A stretch of 64,000 nucleotides of DNA from Pirellulales bacterium (GCA_019636335.1 JAHBXR010000001.1:1-64000); one strand, 5' to 3'. Positions 16,313 through 24,935 are shown, numbered from the stretch's first letter. Notes: generated by a model from the sequence alone, not told the origin. A program made the numbers and translations.

Positions 16313-17959
16313 ATGTACCTCCGCGAAAATAGCGTTCTCCAGCGCGAGCTGCTGCTCAATCTGCGGCGCAAGCGGGCCTTTCTGTTGCTGCTGGGCTACC
16401 TGGCCGTGTTGGGGGCGGTCGTGTACGTCGCCTGGCCGCAAGAGAAGCAGATCGACCTGATGACATCGGCCGCGTCGCAGCCGCTGGTGAATCTCTTCTT
16501 CGCCGCGCAGTTCCTGCTCGTCTCGCTGCTGGCGCCGAGTTTCGCCGCCGGCGCGATCACCGGAGAGAAGGAACGTCAGACCTACGAGATGCTGCTGGCC
16601 AGCCCCTTGCGCCCCGCCGCGATTCTGTTGGGCAAGTGGCTCGCCTCGCTCGTGCCGCTGGTGGTGTTGATCTTCGCCTCGCTGCCGATCGTCATGCTCT
16701 GCCTGCCGCTGGGGGGCACTTCATTTTACGAAGTGCTGGCGGCCTACGCGGCTTTGATCCTAGCCATCGTGGCCTTTGGGTTGGTGAGCCTTGCCTGCAG
16801 CAGCTATTTCCAGCGCAGCGTGGCGGCGCACGTCGTGTCGTACCTGTTGATCCTGCCCGCCGCGCTGGCGCTGGCCGCTTTCTGGCAGACGACCTCCGGC
16901 ATGTTTCGCCTGGTGACGTTCGCGACCGTGCTGCCGCTGGCAACCCTGGCGATCTGCGTGCCGCTCTTCCGGCGCACCGCGCAGCGTCTGCTGCATCCGC
17001 CCGATCTCGGCGCCGAGGGGCGCGAAGTGGTGGACGAAGATCGCGAGCGGCGCGAGGCGGTCTTCCTGGTGATTCATCGCGGGCAGTTTCCCGACAACCT
17101 CTTCGCGCCCGCCAAACGGGACGATCTGCTCGAGGACGGCGCGAATCCGGTCCTCGACAAGGAGATGCGGAGCGAGGTCTTCAGTCAGGGAACGCTGATG
17201 ATGCGCGTCGTCATCCAGATCTCGATGGCGCTGGCCATCCCGTTGATGTTCTATAGCTTTTATTACGATGATCCCGGCCGGGCCCCCTGGTACGTGAACT
17301 ACGTTGTGCTGTTCAACCTGCTCGTGGGGCCCGTCTTCTCTGCCGGGGCGATGACGAGCGAGCGCGAGCGGCAAACGCTGGAGTTGCTGCTGACGACCGC
17401 CCTATCGCCGTGGCAGATCTTGTGGGCGAAGCTGATCTCGGGCTGGCGCGTGTCGGCCGTGTTGACGAGCTTTCTGCTGTGGCCGTTGTTGCTCGCGTGT
17501 GTGCTCGTGCCCGACTATTGGAACAACCTGCCGGCGATGGCGTGGTACGTGGTCATCGTCTTGTTGGCCAGTGTCGTCACGACGACCGTGGCGCTGGCCA
17601 TGTCGGTCGTGTGCCGCACGTCGATGATCAGTCTGGCGATGAGCTACCTGGTGTTGCTCGTGTTGTTCGCGGTTCCTCCGGCGGTGCAGTATTTTTCGGA
17701 AGAGTTTCTGCCCGACTCGCCGTGGACCGCACGCATGCCCGCGGCATCGATCACCAGTCCCTTCTCGGCTGCGCTGAGCGTGCCGCTGGAGATCGAACAA
17801 TCGCCCTTCCGCCGGAATGCGACGACGATGACCTTCGACACGGCCGAGTATCGTGCGTGGCCCGTTTATCGGTTTTTCACGGCGTTTTACGTCGTGACGA
17901 TTCCGCTGCTCGTCGCCGGCATGACGTGGTTTTTTCGGCGATGCTGGCGCGTGGTGTAA
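16313..17959 (+). CDS. ABC-2 type permease, duplicated
   Basis: This 548-residue inner-membrane protein holds two copies of an ABC-2 permease unit. The first has the LLAPSFAAGAITGEKERQTYEMLLASPLRPAA-type motif near residues 65-100 (key words GAITGEKERQT and LLLASPL-like). The second repeats it near 340-370 as GAMTSERERQTLELLLTTALS. About twelve hydrophobic segments are visible. Between the halves is a soluble loop (residues about 225-285). Its partners are the ATPase and lipoprotein directly upstream. Substrate is unknown; such modules act in surface polysaccharide, gliding or antibiotic export. Confidence 0.9.
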   Translation: MYLRENSVLQRELLLNLRRKRAFLLLLGYLAVLGAVVYVAWPQEKQIDLMTSAASQPLVNLFFAAQFLLVSLLAPSFAAGAITGEKERQTYEMLLASPLRPAAILLGKWLASLVPLVVLIFASLPIVMLCLPLGGTSFYEVLAAYAALILAIVAFGLVSLACSSYFQRSVAAHVVSYLLILPAALALAAFWQTTSGMFRLVTFATVLPLATLAICVPLFRRTAQRLLHPPDLGAEGREVVDEDRERREAVFLVIHRGQFPDNLFAPAKRDDLLEDGANPVLDKEMRSEVFSQGTLMMRVVIQISMALAIPLMFYSFYYDDPGRAPWYVNYVVLFNLLVGPVFSAGAMTSERERQTLELLLTTALSPWQILWAKLISGWRVSAVLTSFLLWPLLLACVLVPDYWNNLPAMAWYVVIVLLASVVTTTVALAMSVVCRTSMISLAMSYLVLLVLFAVPPAVQYFSEEFLPDSPWTARMPAASITSPFSAALSVPLEIEQSPFRRNATTMTFDTAEYRAWPVYRFFTAFYVVTIPLLVAGMTWFFRRCWRVV

Positions 17960-17981
17960 ACACCAAAACCGTCACTGGGTG

Positions 17982-18272
17982 TCACTGCGGTGGCGAATGG
18001 ATCAACTGCGAGGCATTGAGTTCGTCTCGGTTCAGAGAGAACGAAATGCGCGTAGCAGTGATCTGCTGAATCGTCCTTCCGGCACGAGTGACCGTGATGG
18101 TCGCGGGTCGTTTGGCATCTCCTCTCAGAAGCAGCGTACCGGTCGCTTCGTCGTAGGATTGCCGTGGCGCGGACCAGGTGACCGTAGGAATGGCACTCGC
18201 TAACTCAATCGAGTTCGGTCCTTGCTCCGCCGCGATAGAAAACAGGGCTGCCAGCAGCATGGACTCCAACAT
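17982..18272 (-). CDS. Small exported protein of unknown function
   Basis: This is a 96-residue reading frame. The start at 18272 is supported by GGAGG eight bases upstream on the minus strand. The first 17 residues (MLESMLLAALFSIAAEQ) resemble a weak signal peptide, and the rest is beta-rich (GTLLLRGDAKRPATITVTR). An upstream ATG at 18317 would lack a ribosome site. It converges with the ABC permease gene. I do not recognise a family. Confidence 0.5.
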   Translation of the reverse strand: MLESMLLAALFSIAAEQGPNSIELASAIPTVTWSAPRQSYDEATGTLLLRGDAKRPATITVTRAGRTIQQITATRISFSLNRDELNASQLIHSPPQ

Positions 18273-18473
18273 GGGCGATCCTCCGTGAGAAAACGAGCCA
18301 GATATCACGAAAGCCACGAGTGCAACAGATCGTAGCAGCCTTCGGTCTAAGAGCCCAAGGGCGTTTTCCGTCTGGCCGACGGCACGAAGCGGAATTGACC
18401 CAGTTTTGTCGGTCGACGTAGAATCCCGCCTCGCGGTGGTTCATCCAAGCCACCGGCACTTTGGGAGCTGGCC

Positions 18474-20549
18474 ATGGATGGCCTCGTCCGGCAGGAAATC
18501 GAGACGGCAATCGCGGGCTCCGCACCGAGCATACCTGGTCGCTCGACCGCGCGGTTGATCGTCGCGCTCGCGGTGGGGTTGGCTCTCCCCGTAATGGCAG
18601 CGAAACTGGTGCTGCTCCCCTTCCCGGTGACCACTCCGCTCGAATTCGTGCGGTGGCTGCTGCGACTGGGCATCGTGGCCGCGGCGGATTTGTCTTTCAT
18701 CATCTATCTTGCCGTGCTGTGCTCGCTGGTGGCGCTCGTCGGAGCGAATTTACCGTGGTTGCGAGGCAACGGTTGGCGTCGCACCGGTCACTTCTGCCTC
18801 GTGGTGACATTTCTCTTAGCGGGGGTATATGCCGTCGCCAGTGTGCCGATGTTTCGGCTGGCAATGGTCCCGCTGACCGTGGAACTCCTGTCGTTCAGCG
18901 GAGGGCCGTCGCTGATGGCCTCGTCGTTGTCGGGTTTCTTGCAGATCGGGACCGTCCTGGCGCTTATCGCGGTGCCTTGCACATTGTACGCCTGTGTGTC
19001 GATCGCTCGTCGCGTCCCGTCCTTCGGGCGTGGCGAAGTAGCGGTCGCGCGGCAGATCGCTCTACTTGTCGCTATGGCGCTCGCGGCCTTTCTGCTGAGC
19101 CACGGCAGCCGCATGTATATCGAGCGAAACTGGACCGATCCTAACCGCTGGGAACGACGCATCGCCGCTTGCCCTCATACCGTCTTCCTGAGTTCGTGCG
19201 TCGACGAACTCTTCAAAGCAGACCGGCTGACGCTGTCGTTCGATCCGGCGGAGGTCGACACATCCGATTTCGAGCCAAGCTTAGCCCGGGCAGGTGTCCA
19301 AGAGCAGCAGGTCAGAGCAGCATCTGCCGTGCGACCTGCGAGCGCAGTAGAGGCGTCAACCGTCGTGCCGGTCACGGCGATTTCCAAGCGCGACGTGCTA
19401 CCACTCCAGGGCCGCCCACAAAACCTGATCGTGATTGTGCTCGAATCGGTCGGGGCGAACTATCTCGGCCTGTACGGCGCCCCGTACGACAACACGCCTT
19501 ACCTGGAAGCGCGCGCGGCGCGCGGCGGACTCGTGCTCGAGCACGTTTATGCCCACGCCGCCTCGAGCCCGAAATCGCTGGTCGCGCTCACCGCCAGCGT
19601 TATTCCACGCGTCGACTGGAAGCTGATTACGCGCGATTCGCCGAACTTCGACGTGCCCCTCTTGCCGCAGGTGCTGCACGCGCGCGGCTATCGCACGTGC
19701 TATCTCCACTCGGGCTATTGGGGGTGGAAGAAGCGCGACAGCTTCTTACATCGTCGCGGAGTGGAGACGATCCTCGATGCCACGAATCTGCCGGCGCCGG
19801 AGTTGTTCTCTTGGGGCATCTCGGACGATGCGCTGTTCCAGGCCGCCTTGCGCTGGATCGACGAGGATCGCACGCGCCCCTTTCATGCCCTGTTGTGGAC
19901 GATCGAGACACATCACCCTTACATCGCGGGGGACGATCCGCGCGACTTCGGCGTTGAGGATGAGGAATTGAATCGCTACCTGAACGCCATCCGCAACGTC
20001 GATCGCCGCATCGAACGGTTGATGCAGGAACTCGAACGGCGCGGGCTGGCCGACGATACCGTGGTCGCCATTACGGGCGATCACGGCGAAGTCTTCGGCC
20101 AGCACGGCCAGCGCGTGCATAGCTTTGGCATCTATCAGGAGAACGTTCGTGTTCCGGCCGTGCTGCTGCACCCGTCGTTGGCCCGTGGCCCTCGGCACCA
20201 TGAGTCGGTAGTGCAACAGATCGATCTGCCGGCCACGCTGCTAGGCCTGCTCGATGTGCCGGCGCCCAATAGTTGGCAGGGGCGAGATATTCTTCACGAC
20301 CGTCCGCTGCCACGAGCATATTTCTTCTCGACCGGCAACGAGGTGCTCCTTGGCCTGCGCGAAGGAGACTTGAAATACCACTATCACGTCAGCGGCGGAT
20401 ACGAAGAACTGTTCGATCTGGCGCGCGATCCGCAAGAGCTAACGAACGTCGCGGAGCAATTCCCGGGCAAGTGCGCGGAATTCCGCCGCCGAGTTGGCGG
20501 GCTCGTGCGCGCCCAGCGCGGGTTTCTCGCCGCGCATGGCTCACCCTAA
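18474..20549 (+). CDS. Membrane-anchored sulfatase-superfamily protein (LTA synthase-like)
   Basis: This 691-residue protein has five hydrophobic segments within residues 1-210 and an extracytoplasmic alkaline phosphatase-type domain from about residue 320. The domain opens with NLIVIVLESVGANYLGLYG, with the metal-binding Glu, and holds AITGDHGEVFGQHG near 535 and HSFGIYQENVRVPAVL near 553. The usual sulfatase nucleophile motif C/SxPxR is not met; the position reads SSPKS near 363-367. A Ser or Thr nucleophile would fit phosphoglycerol or phosphoethanolamine transferases better than sulfatases. GGGAG-type ribosome site GGGAG lies seven bases before the ATG. A strong hairpin follows the stop codon. 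Confidence 0.82.
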   Translation: MDGLVRQEIETAIAGSAPSIPGRSTARLIVALAVGLALPVMAAKLVLLPFPVTTPLEFVRWLLRLGIVAAADLSFIIYLAVLCSLVALVGANLPWLRGNGWRRTGHFCLVVTFLLAGVYAVASVPMFRLAMVPLTVELLSFSGGPSLMASSLSGFLQIGTVLALIAVPCTLYACVSIARRVPSFGRGEVAVARQIALLVAMALAAFLLSHGSRMYIERNWTDPNRWERRIAACPHTVFLSSCVDELFKADRLTLSFDPAEVDTSDFEPSLARAGVQEQQVRAASAVRPASAVEASTVVPVTAISKRDVLPLQGRPQNLIVIVLESVGANYLGLYGAPYDNTPYLEARAARGGLVLEHVYAHAASSPKSLVALTASVIPRVDWKLITRDSPNFDVPLLPQVLHARGYRTCYLHSGYWGWKKRDSFLHRRGVETILDATNLPAPELFSWGISDDALFQAALRWIDEDRTRPFHALLWTIETHHPYIAGDDPRDFGVEDEELNRYLNAIRNVDRRIERLMQELERRGLADDTVVAITGDHGEVFGQHGQRVHSFGIYQENVRVPAVLLHPSLARGPRHHESVVQQIDLPATLLGLLDVPAPNSWQGRDILHDRPLPRAYFFSTGNEVLLGLREGDLKYHYHVSGGYEELFDLARDPQELTNVAEQFPGKCAEFRRRVGGLVRAQRGFLAAHGSP

Positions 20550-20564
20550 GGTCCCCAAACGCAA

Positions 20565-20594
20565 CATGCCTAGACTCGTTCGAGCCTAGGCATG
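20565..20594. terminator. Bidirectional hairpin between convergent genes
   Basis: CATGCCTAG (20565-20573) pairs with CTAGGCATG (20586-20594), and the inner CTCG/CGAG extends the stem. Only one A-C mismatch interrupts it. It sits 15 bases after the sulfatase-like stop and 50 bases from the stop of the convergent gene, as expected for a shared terminator, but no T-run follows. Confidence 0.55.
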
Positions 20595-20644
20595 CGGCAA
20601 ATTCATTCTGTCGTCGCAACCCGGTGGTTGCGGCGCGAAGCGGA

Positions 20645-21052
20645 CTACCAGGCGGCCCGCAGCACGTTGCGCACCGGCTGACCGGGCACAAACACGCGCG
20701 GTCGCACCACGACCGGACGACCGACGAAGACCGGAGCAGGCGACACCACGACCGGCGCCGGGCGGAAGACCATCGTCGGCGCCGGCGACATCACCGTGAC
20801 CGGCTGAGGCGGCAGGAACGTGACGGTCGGCTGCGGCGCGAAGAAGGTGGTGGTCGGCACCACGACCGGCGATTGAACGACGGTCGGCTGAACGAAGGTC
20901 TGCTCGACGACGCCCGGCTGCCAGACCGGCACCGGAGTGACCGTCTCGACCACGGGCGAGAAGACCTGATACGGCACCACGACCTGGGCCTGGGCCGAAG
21001 CCGCCCAACCCAAAGCCAATGCCACGCACGCTACGGCAGTGATACCTCTCAT
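20645..21052 (-). CDS. Secreted Pro/Val-rich low-complexity protein
   Basis: The product is 135 residues with a clear signal peptide (MRGITAVACVALALGWAASA, then QAQ). The mature part is almost wholly built from Val, Pro, Thr, Phe and Gln, with recurring units such as VVPT, PQPTVTF, PAPVVVSPAPVF and RPRVFVPGQPVRN. I chose the ATG at 21052 because AAAGGA lies eight bases upstream; the earlier ATG at 21061 overlaps that ribosome site. Proteins of this make-up are common in planctomycetes and may belong to the envelope. Function is unknown. Confidence 0.75.
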   Translation of the reverse strand: MRGITAVACVALALGWAASAQAQVVVPYQVFSPVVETVTPVPVWQPGVVEQTFVQPTVVQSPVVVPTTTFFAPQPTVTFLPPQPVTVMSPAPTMVFRPAPVVVSPAPVFVGRPVVVRPRVFVPGQPVRNVLRAAW

Positions 21053-21402
21053 CGCGCACATCCTTTCCTATTCCAAGTTGCTCGTGGGTGACAGCCGCAT
21101 GCGACACGCCGTCGCGATGCAGCCGGAAGCGAACCCAACGCAATCACCGTTGCTTATGGACCTGAATAGAAATCTAGCCCGCGCAATCACTACGGGCAAG
21201 CAACTCGACGATTTCGTCACAGCTTCGCGAACGCAGCTCGCAGCAAGCATGCGGTTTGCCTGCTAGCATGCGTAAACTGCGGTGACTTTTCGTCTTGGCG
21301 GCGTCACGCCGGCAACTGACAACATCCCTATAACCGGTACGAGGCGCCATGCGTTGGGATCGTGCAGGCTCGAGGCCGGACACTCCGCCGGCTGCCAACG
21401 AG
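21053..21402. other. Intergenic region, nothing recognised
   Basis: This 350-base stretch lies upstream of the secreted protein gene and downstream of the regulator gene on the same strand. It should hold the promoter for the former. I see no coding region, clear hairpin or repeat apart from two GCATGCG words near 21248 and 21266. Confidence 0.4.
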
Positions 21403-22770
21403 CTACGCGGATGGCGCGGAATCGCCGAGCCCGAGTTGCTCCATCCGGCGATAGAGCCGGGGACGGGTCAGCCCCAGCAAGCGGGCGGCCCGGGCTTTGT
21501 TTCCCTTGGCCATGCGCAGGGCACGCGAGACGACTTCCTTCTCGATCTCGGTCATGAATCGGTCGAGCACGATCGGTTCTGTTTCGCGCCGGCGCGCCAC
21601 GTGCCCCAAGCGCACGCGGTCGTCGAGATCGCGCGACGTGACGACGGCGCCTTCCGCTTGCTCGTGGGCACGTGCGACGAGCTCGCTCAGCTCGGCGTAG
21701 CCCCCCGGCCAGGCGTAGGCCGATAGCAGATCGAGCGCCTCGGGACTAAAACCGGTGTGTTGCCGCGTGGCGCGGCCGTTCAGTTCTTCGAGCAGCGCCT
21801 GGGCCAGCAGGGGAATATCCTCGCGACGCTCGCCGAGCGCGACGAGTGGGATCTCAATCGTCGAAAGCGCGTGCGCCAACTCGACGTGATACTGTCCGGC
21901 ACGTGCCGTCTCGACGAGCGATTGCCGCGCGGTCGCCAGGATGCGCGCCGTCGCCCCACTGCCGCGTAGCCAGCGCCAGAACTCTCCCTGCAATTCCGCT
22001 GGCAACCTATCGATGTCGCTTACAAGGAAGGTGGGGCGACTTGTCGCCGAATCTGCCGGTGTCGTCCGAGTGAAGCTGCTGAGGGCCGCATTCCAGGTGT
22101 CTGGGGTGGCAGAGGGAGCGTCGAGCACCGGCAAGGGACCACGTTGTTGTCCGTCGCGTCCCATCGAAATCGCGCGCGCCAGACCGCGACGGCCGCTCCC
22201 CTCGCTTCCCAGGATAATCGCATGCGCCGAGCTGGACGTGGCCACGTCCAATTGAGCTCTCAAGCGTCGCGCCGCGGGGCTATGGCCCACGGTCAGGTCG
22301 AGCCGATAGCGGCCCTGGTGGCGGGCGCGAAAGCGCAGGAGCTCGGCGTGTAGATCTGCTTCCGCATTCGTAGCGTTCTCGGCAGTCTCTCCCGCATCGA
22401 CGGCGTGCAGCACGACGAGCAAGGCGCTCCCCTCGGCGACATTCTCACCCAAGCGTAGAAATGTGGCCCGGTAGCTCGTGCTCGTCTCGGAGCCCGTGGG
22501 CCGCACGATCGGGCGTGCGATCGTCTGATGGCTGCCGAGATCGGGAGGCGGCGCCAACGAGGCCGCGACGAGCTGGGCACGGGTGGCCTCGAGCGGGACA
22601 TGGAATTGGCAGGGGGTGCCGAGGAGTTGCTCGGCCGGACAGCCGCACCAGGCCTCGAACGCGGGATTGACGTAGGCCAGTCTTGACTCGTCATCGAGGA
22701 GACAAACCGGCAGCGTAGTGGCCTGGAACAGCCGGCTGGGATCGAGCGGTTTGAGTCGCTGAGCAGACAT
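21403..22770 (-). CDS. PAS / degenerate AAA+ / Fis-type regulator
   Basis: The protein has the layout of a sigma-54 activator: an N-terminal PAS domain (LDDESRLAYVNPAFEAWCG near residues 25-45), a central AAA+-like region (residues about 155-385) and a C-terminal Fis-type HTH (KGNKARAARLLGLTRPRLYRR near 430). The centre is degenerate. The Walker A position reads GSEGSGRRGLAR, without the Lys-Ser/Thr, and the GAFTGA loop that contacts sigma-54 is missing. The Walker B region reads TFLVSDIDRL and the lid WPGGYAELSEL resembles the usual WPGNVREL. It therefore probably binds DNA without ATP-driven activation. A start at 22806 would add 12 residues. No ribosome site is clear for either. Confidence 0.75.
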   Translation of the reverse strand: MSAQRLKPLDPSRLFQATTLPVCLLDDESRLAYVNPAFEAWCGCPAEQLLGTPCQFHVPLEATRAQLVAASLAPPPDLGSHQTIARPIVRPTGSETSTSYRATFLRLGENVAEGSALLVVLHAVDAGETAENATNAEADLHAELLRFRARHQGRYRLDLTVGHSPAARRLRAQLDVATSSSAHAIILGSEGSGRRGLARAISMGRDGQQRGPLPVLDAPSATPDTWNAALSSFTRTTPADSATSRPTFLVSDIDRLPAELQGEFWRWLRGSGATARILATARQSLVETARAGQYHVELAHALSTIEIPLVALGERREDIPLLAQALLEELNGRATRQHTGFSPEALDLLSAYAWPGGYAELSELVARAHEQAEGAVVTSRDLDDRVRLGHVARRRETEPIVLDRFMTEIEKEVVSRALRMAKGNKARAARLLGLTRPRLYRRMEQLGLGDSAPSA

Positions 22771-22940
22771 CGGCCGTAATTTAGCGTGACAGTCGTGCGG
22801 CCACAACAGTTTGTGTCATAGAGACTTGAGACGCACGGAGCCCATTCGTGGAGTGCTAAAAGGGGCAGCAGTGGCGGGCCGCAGGGGTGGGGGGCGAGCG
22901 GATTTCGGTCGGAGATTTCCTGGCACAAGTTCGTTTACCT

Positions 22941-22958
22941 GTGACAGCTAGTTGTCAC
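22941..22958. promoter_or_regulatory. Palindromic operator candidate upstream of ncRNA
   Basis: GTGACA and TGTCAC are perfect inverted half-sites separated by GCTAGT. The dyad ends eleven bases before the TATAAA box at 22969-22974, where it would cover the -35 region. It therefore looks like a regulator site that controls the RNA downstream. Confidence 0.5.
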
Positions 22959-22968
22959 CCCCCACGTG

Positions 22969-22974
22969 TATAAA
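22969..22974 (+). promoter_or_regulatory. -10 box (TATAAA) for the candidate ncRNA
   Basis: TATAAA stands out in GC-rich surroundings and places a start near 22981, which is where the paired region of the RNA begins. No good -35 hexamer is found at the right distance, so activator dependence through the palindrome is possible. Confidence 0.5.
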
Positions 22975-22980
22975 CCACCA

Positions 22981-23187
22981 AAGTTGCGCGTCCCGGCGGG
23001 GCAGTTGGGAGACGTGCCTGAGATCGAGGCTTTCTCCAGCGGTTTAACTGTTGGAGAAGGCTTGCCCCTAGCATTCGATCCGGGCACTACGCACCTCGGA
23101 GTGCTGTGCGAGAGCAGGCACTCTGTCGCGGGACTTACCAACCAAACGCCGCCGGCAACCCAGTGCGTGCCGGCGGCGTTGTTTTTT
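22981..23187 (+). ncRNA. Candidate structured non-coding RNA
   Basis: The stretch has no open frame of note but folds well by eye. Nested pairings are GTCCCG 22990-22995 with CGGGAC 23129-23134; GTGCCTG 23014-23020 with CAGGCAC 23115-23121; GATCGA 23022-23027 with TCGATC 23075-23080; a 12-pair hairpin 23029-23040 / 23050-23061; and GCACT 23084-23088 with AGTGC 23100-23104. The 12-pair stem uses G-U pairs that would be A-C mismatches on the other strand, so the + strand is the likely transcript. A TATAAA box precedes it and an intrinsic terminator ends it. The size and long-stem layout recall 6S RNA, but I cannot match a known family. Confidence 0.6.
23145..23187 (+). terminator. Rho-independent terminator
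   Basis: AACGCCGCCGGCA (23145-23157) pairs perfectly with TGCCGGCGGCGTT (23168-23180) around a ten-base loop and is followed by G and six T residues (23182-23187). The T-run gives it + strand polarity, so it ends the candidate RNA. It may also serve the nuo operon, whose last stop codon is 150 bases away on the other strand, although the minus-strand T-run is poor. Confidence 0.85.
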
Positions 23188-23336
23188 GGCGCCACGGCCG
23201 CCGCCCCGCTTGATCGCCAGGCCAGAAATTTGCGCGAGTTGGCGACCGATGTATAATTCGAGCTTACGGCACAATCTACCCGTGCGCGTCGAACAACGCC
23301 GGTTCTTGATGTCTGCCGGCCTATTCGACTGAATCG

Positions 23337-24935
23337 CTATGGATGGGCTGATTGGTCGACGGCGAGCGCGGGCATGTCCGGCGATTGTTGTGCCGTGGTG
23401 GCGGCTGGGGAAGAGGATTTCAACACCGCGCGTCCGGCCGAATCGGAACCGGTCGTGACGGCTCCCGGTGCGAGCCCAATGGTCACCACGAGCAGGGCAG
23501 CGAGAATGCCGGCCGCCAGGGCACCGATGCCCCCCTCGGCCGCCAACACGCCGCGCGGCTGACGGAAGTACACCGCGCTGATGATGCGCAGGTAATAGGC
23601 CGCCGCGATGGCGGCGTTGACGACACCCAGCACGGCGATGCCGATGAACCAGAGTCGAAGATCGACCGCCTCGCCCGGCACAGCTTCGATGCCGATCGCC
23701 CCGCGAAAGAGAGCCAGCTTGCCCCAGAAGCCCGCCATGGGCGGAATACCCGCCAGGCTGAACATGAAGATCGCCAGGGCGAGCCCCGCGAAGGGATGCG
23801 TCTGTCCGAGCCCGGCGAGATCGTCGACCGAATCGACCTGGCGCTGGCGCTCGCCCAGATAGGCAAGCACGGCGAACGTGCCCGCGGTGGCAATCGCGTA
23901 GACCGCCAGATACAGCAGCGCCGCGCCGAAGCCTTGGATTTTGTCTGCTTCGACCGCGGCGCCACCGGCAAAGGCCACGGCCAGGCCGATCAACATGTAA
24001 CCGGCGTGTGCGATTGACGAGTAGGCCAGCATGCGGCGGACGTTGTCTTGCCACAGGGCCACGACGTTGCCCAACGTCATCGTCATGGCCGAGAGCACCA
24101 GGGCCAGTTGCCAGCCCAGCTCCGACAGCCCCGGCATCGCCATGGCGGCGATGCGCACGAGCGCCACGATGCCCGCGATCTTCGGCACGACCGAAAGCAG
24201 GCCGGCGTTGGCGCTGGTGGTCCCTTGGTAGACATCCGGGGCGTAGAAATGGAACGGCACGGCGGCGATCTTGAAGCCCAGCCCCGCAAAGACCAGCACC
24301 AACCCCAGGCCGGCCAGCCGGGCAAAGCCCACCAGCTCGGGCTGCGGATTGGCCAGCGTGGCGGCAATCTCCGGCATGCGGGTCGAGCCCCCCACGCCGT
24401 ACAAGAAGCTGAATCCATACAGCATCAGGGCCGAGGCCAGAATGCTGAGGAAGAAATACTTCACCGAGGCCTCGCGAGCGCCGTCGTCGCCACGTCCCAG
24501 GTAAAGCAGCAGGTAAGTGGGAATGGAGACCAGCTCGAGCCCGACGAACAGCAGCACCAGTTCGCGCGTGCCAGCCACGAGCATCATGCCGACGAGCGTC
24601 ATGAGGGTCGAACCGATACGTTCGGCGGCGTGCTCGTCATCATCGCCACCCGACATGAGCAACACGAAGAGCAGGCCGACAACCAACACCAGCCAACGCA
24701 CGTAGTTCGAGAACGCATCGGAATAGAGGGGGCCGACGTCGACGGCGCCCCCCTTGGCGCCCCACAGGGCTGCGGCCGTGGCGAGCAAACCACCCGCGGC
24801 CACCCAGCTCCACACCGCCGTGCCACGCACGATCGAACCGCCGATGTAGATCAGCGTGGCGACCGCCAGCAGCGTGATCTCCGGCAGGAGATAGAGGATC
24901 GTGGCGTTCGAAAGATAAGCCGGTTCAGTGGGCAC
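23337..24935 (-). CDS. nuoN: NADH-quinone oxidoreductase subunit N
   Basis: This 532-residue membrane subunit is one of three antiporter-like proton channels of complex I. The channel Glu is in LLLFVGLELVSIPTYLL near residue 130, and the Lys-bearing segments follow (REASVKYFFLSILASA; GLGFKIAAVPFHFYAPDVY). I place the start at a GTG at 24935 because GGAGG lies six bases upstream. It overlaps the end of nuoM by eleven bases, which indicates coupled translation. The Ser/Ala/Thr-rich last 40 residues are probably non-structural. It is the last gene of the operon. Confidence 0.93.
   Translation of the reverse strand: MPTEPAYLSNATILYLLPEITLLAVATLIYIGGSIVRGTAVWSWVAAGGLLATAAALWGAKGGAVDVGPLYSDAFSNYVRWLVLVVGLLFVLLMSGGDDDEHAAERIGSTLMTLVGMMLVAGTRELVLLFVGLELVSIPTYLLLYLGRGDDGAREASVKYFFLSILASALMLYGFSFLYGVGGSTRMPEIAATLANPQPELVGFARLAGLGLVLVFAGLGFKIAAVPFHFYAPDVYQGTTSANAGLLSVVPKIAGIVALVRIAAMAMPGLSELGWQLALVLSAMTMTLGNVVALWQDNVRRMLAYSSIAHAGYMLIGLAVAFAGGAAVEADKIQGFGAALLYLAVYAIATAGTFAVLAYLGERQRQVDSVDDLAGLGQTHPFAGLALAIFMFSLAGIPPMAGFWGKLALFRGAIGIEAVPGEAVDLRLWFIGIAVLGVVNAAIAAAYYLRIISAVYFRQPRGVLAAEGGIGALAAGILAALLVVTIGLAPGAVTTGSDSAGRAVLKSSSPAATTAQQSPDMPALAVDQSAHP

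Noticed and set aside
22981-23187. RNase P RNA, tmRNA or SRP RNA as identity of the candidate RNA
   Set aside because: The conserved words GAGGAAAGUCC (RNase P) and GGAAGCAGC (SRP) are missing, and there is no tRNA-like end as in tmRNA.
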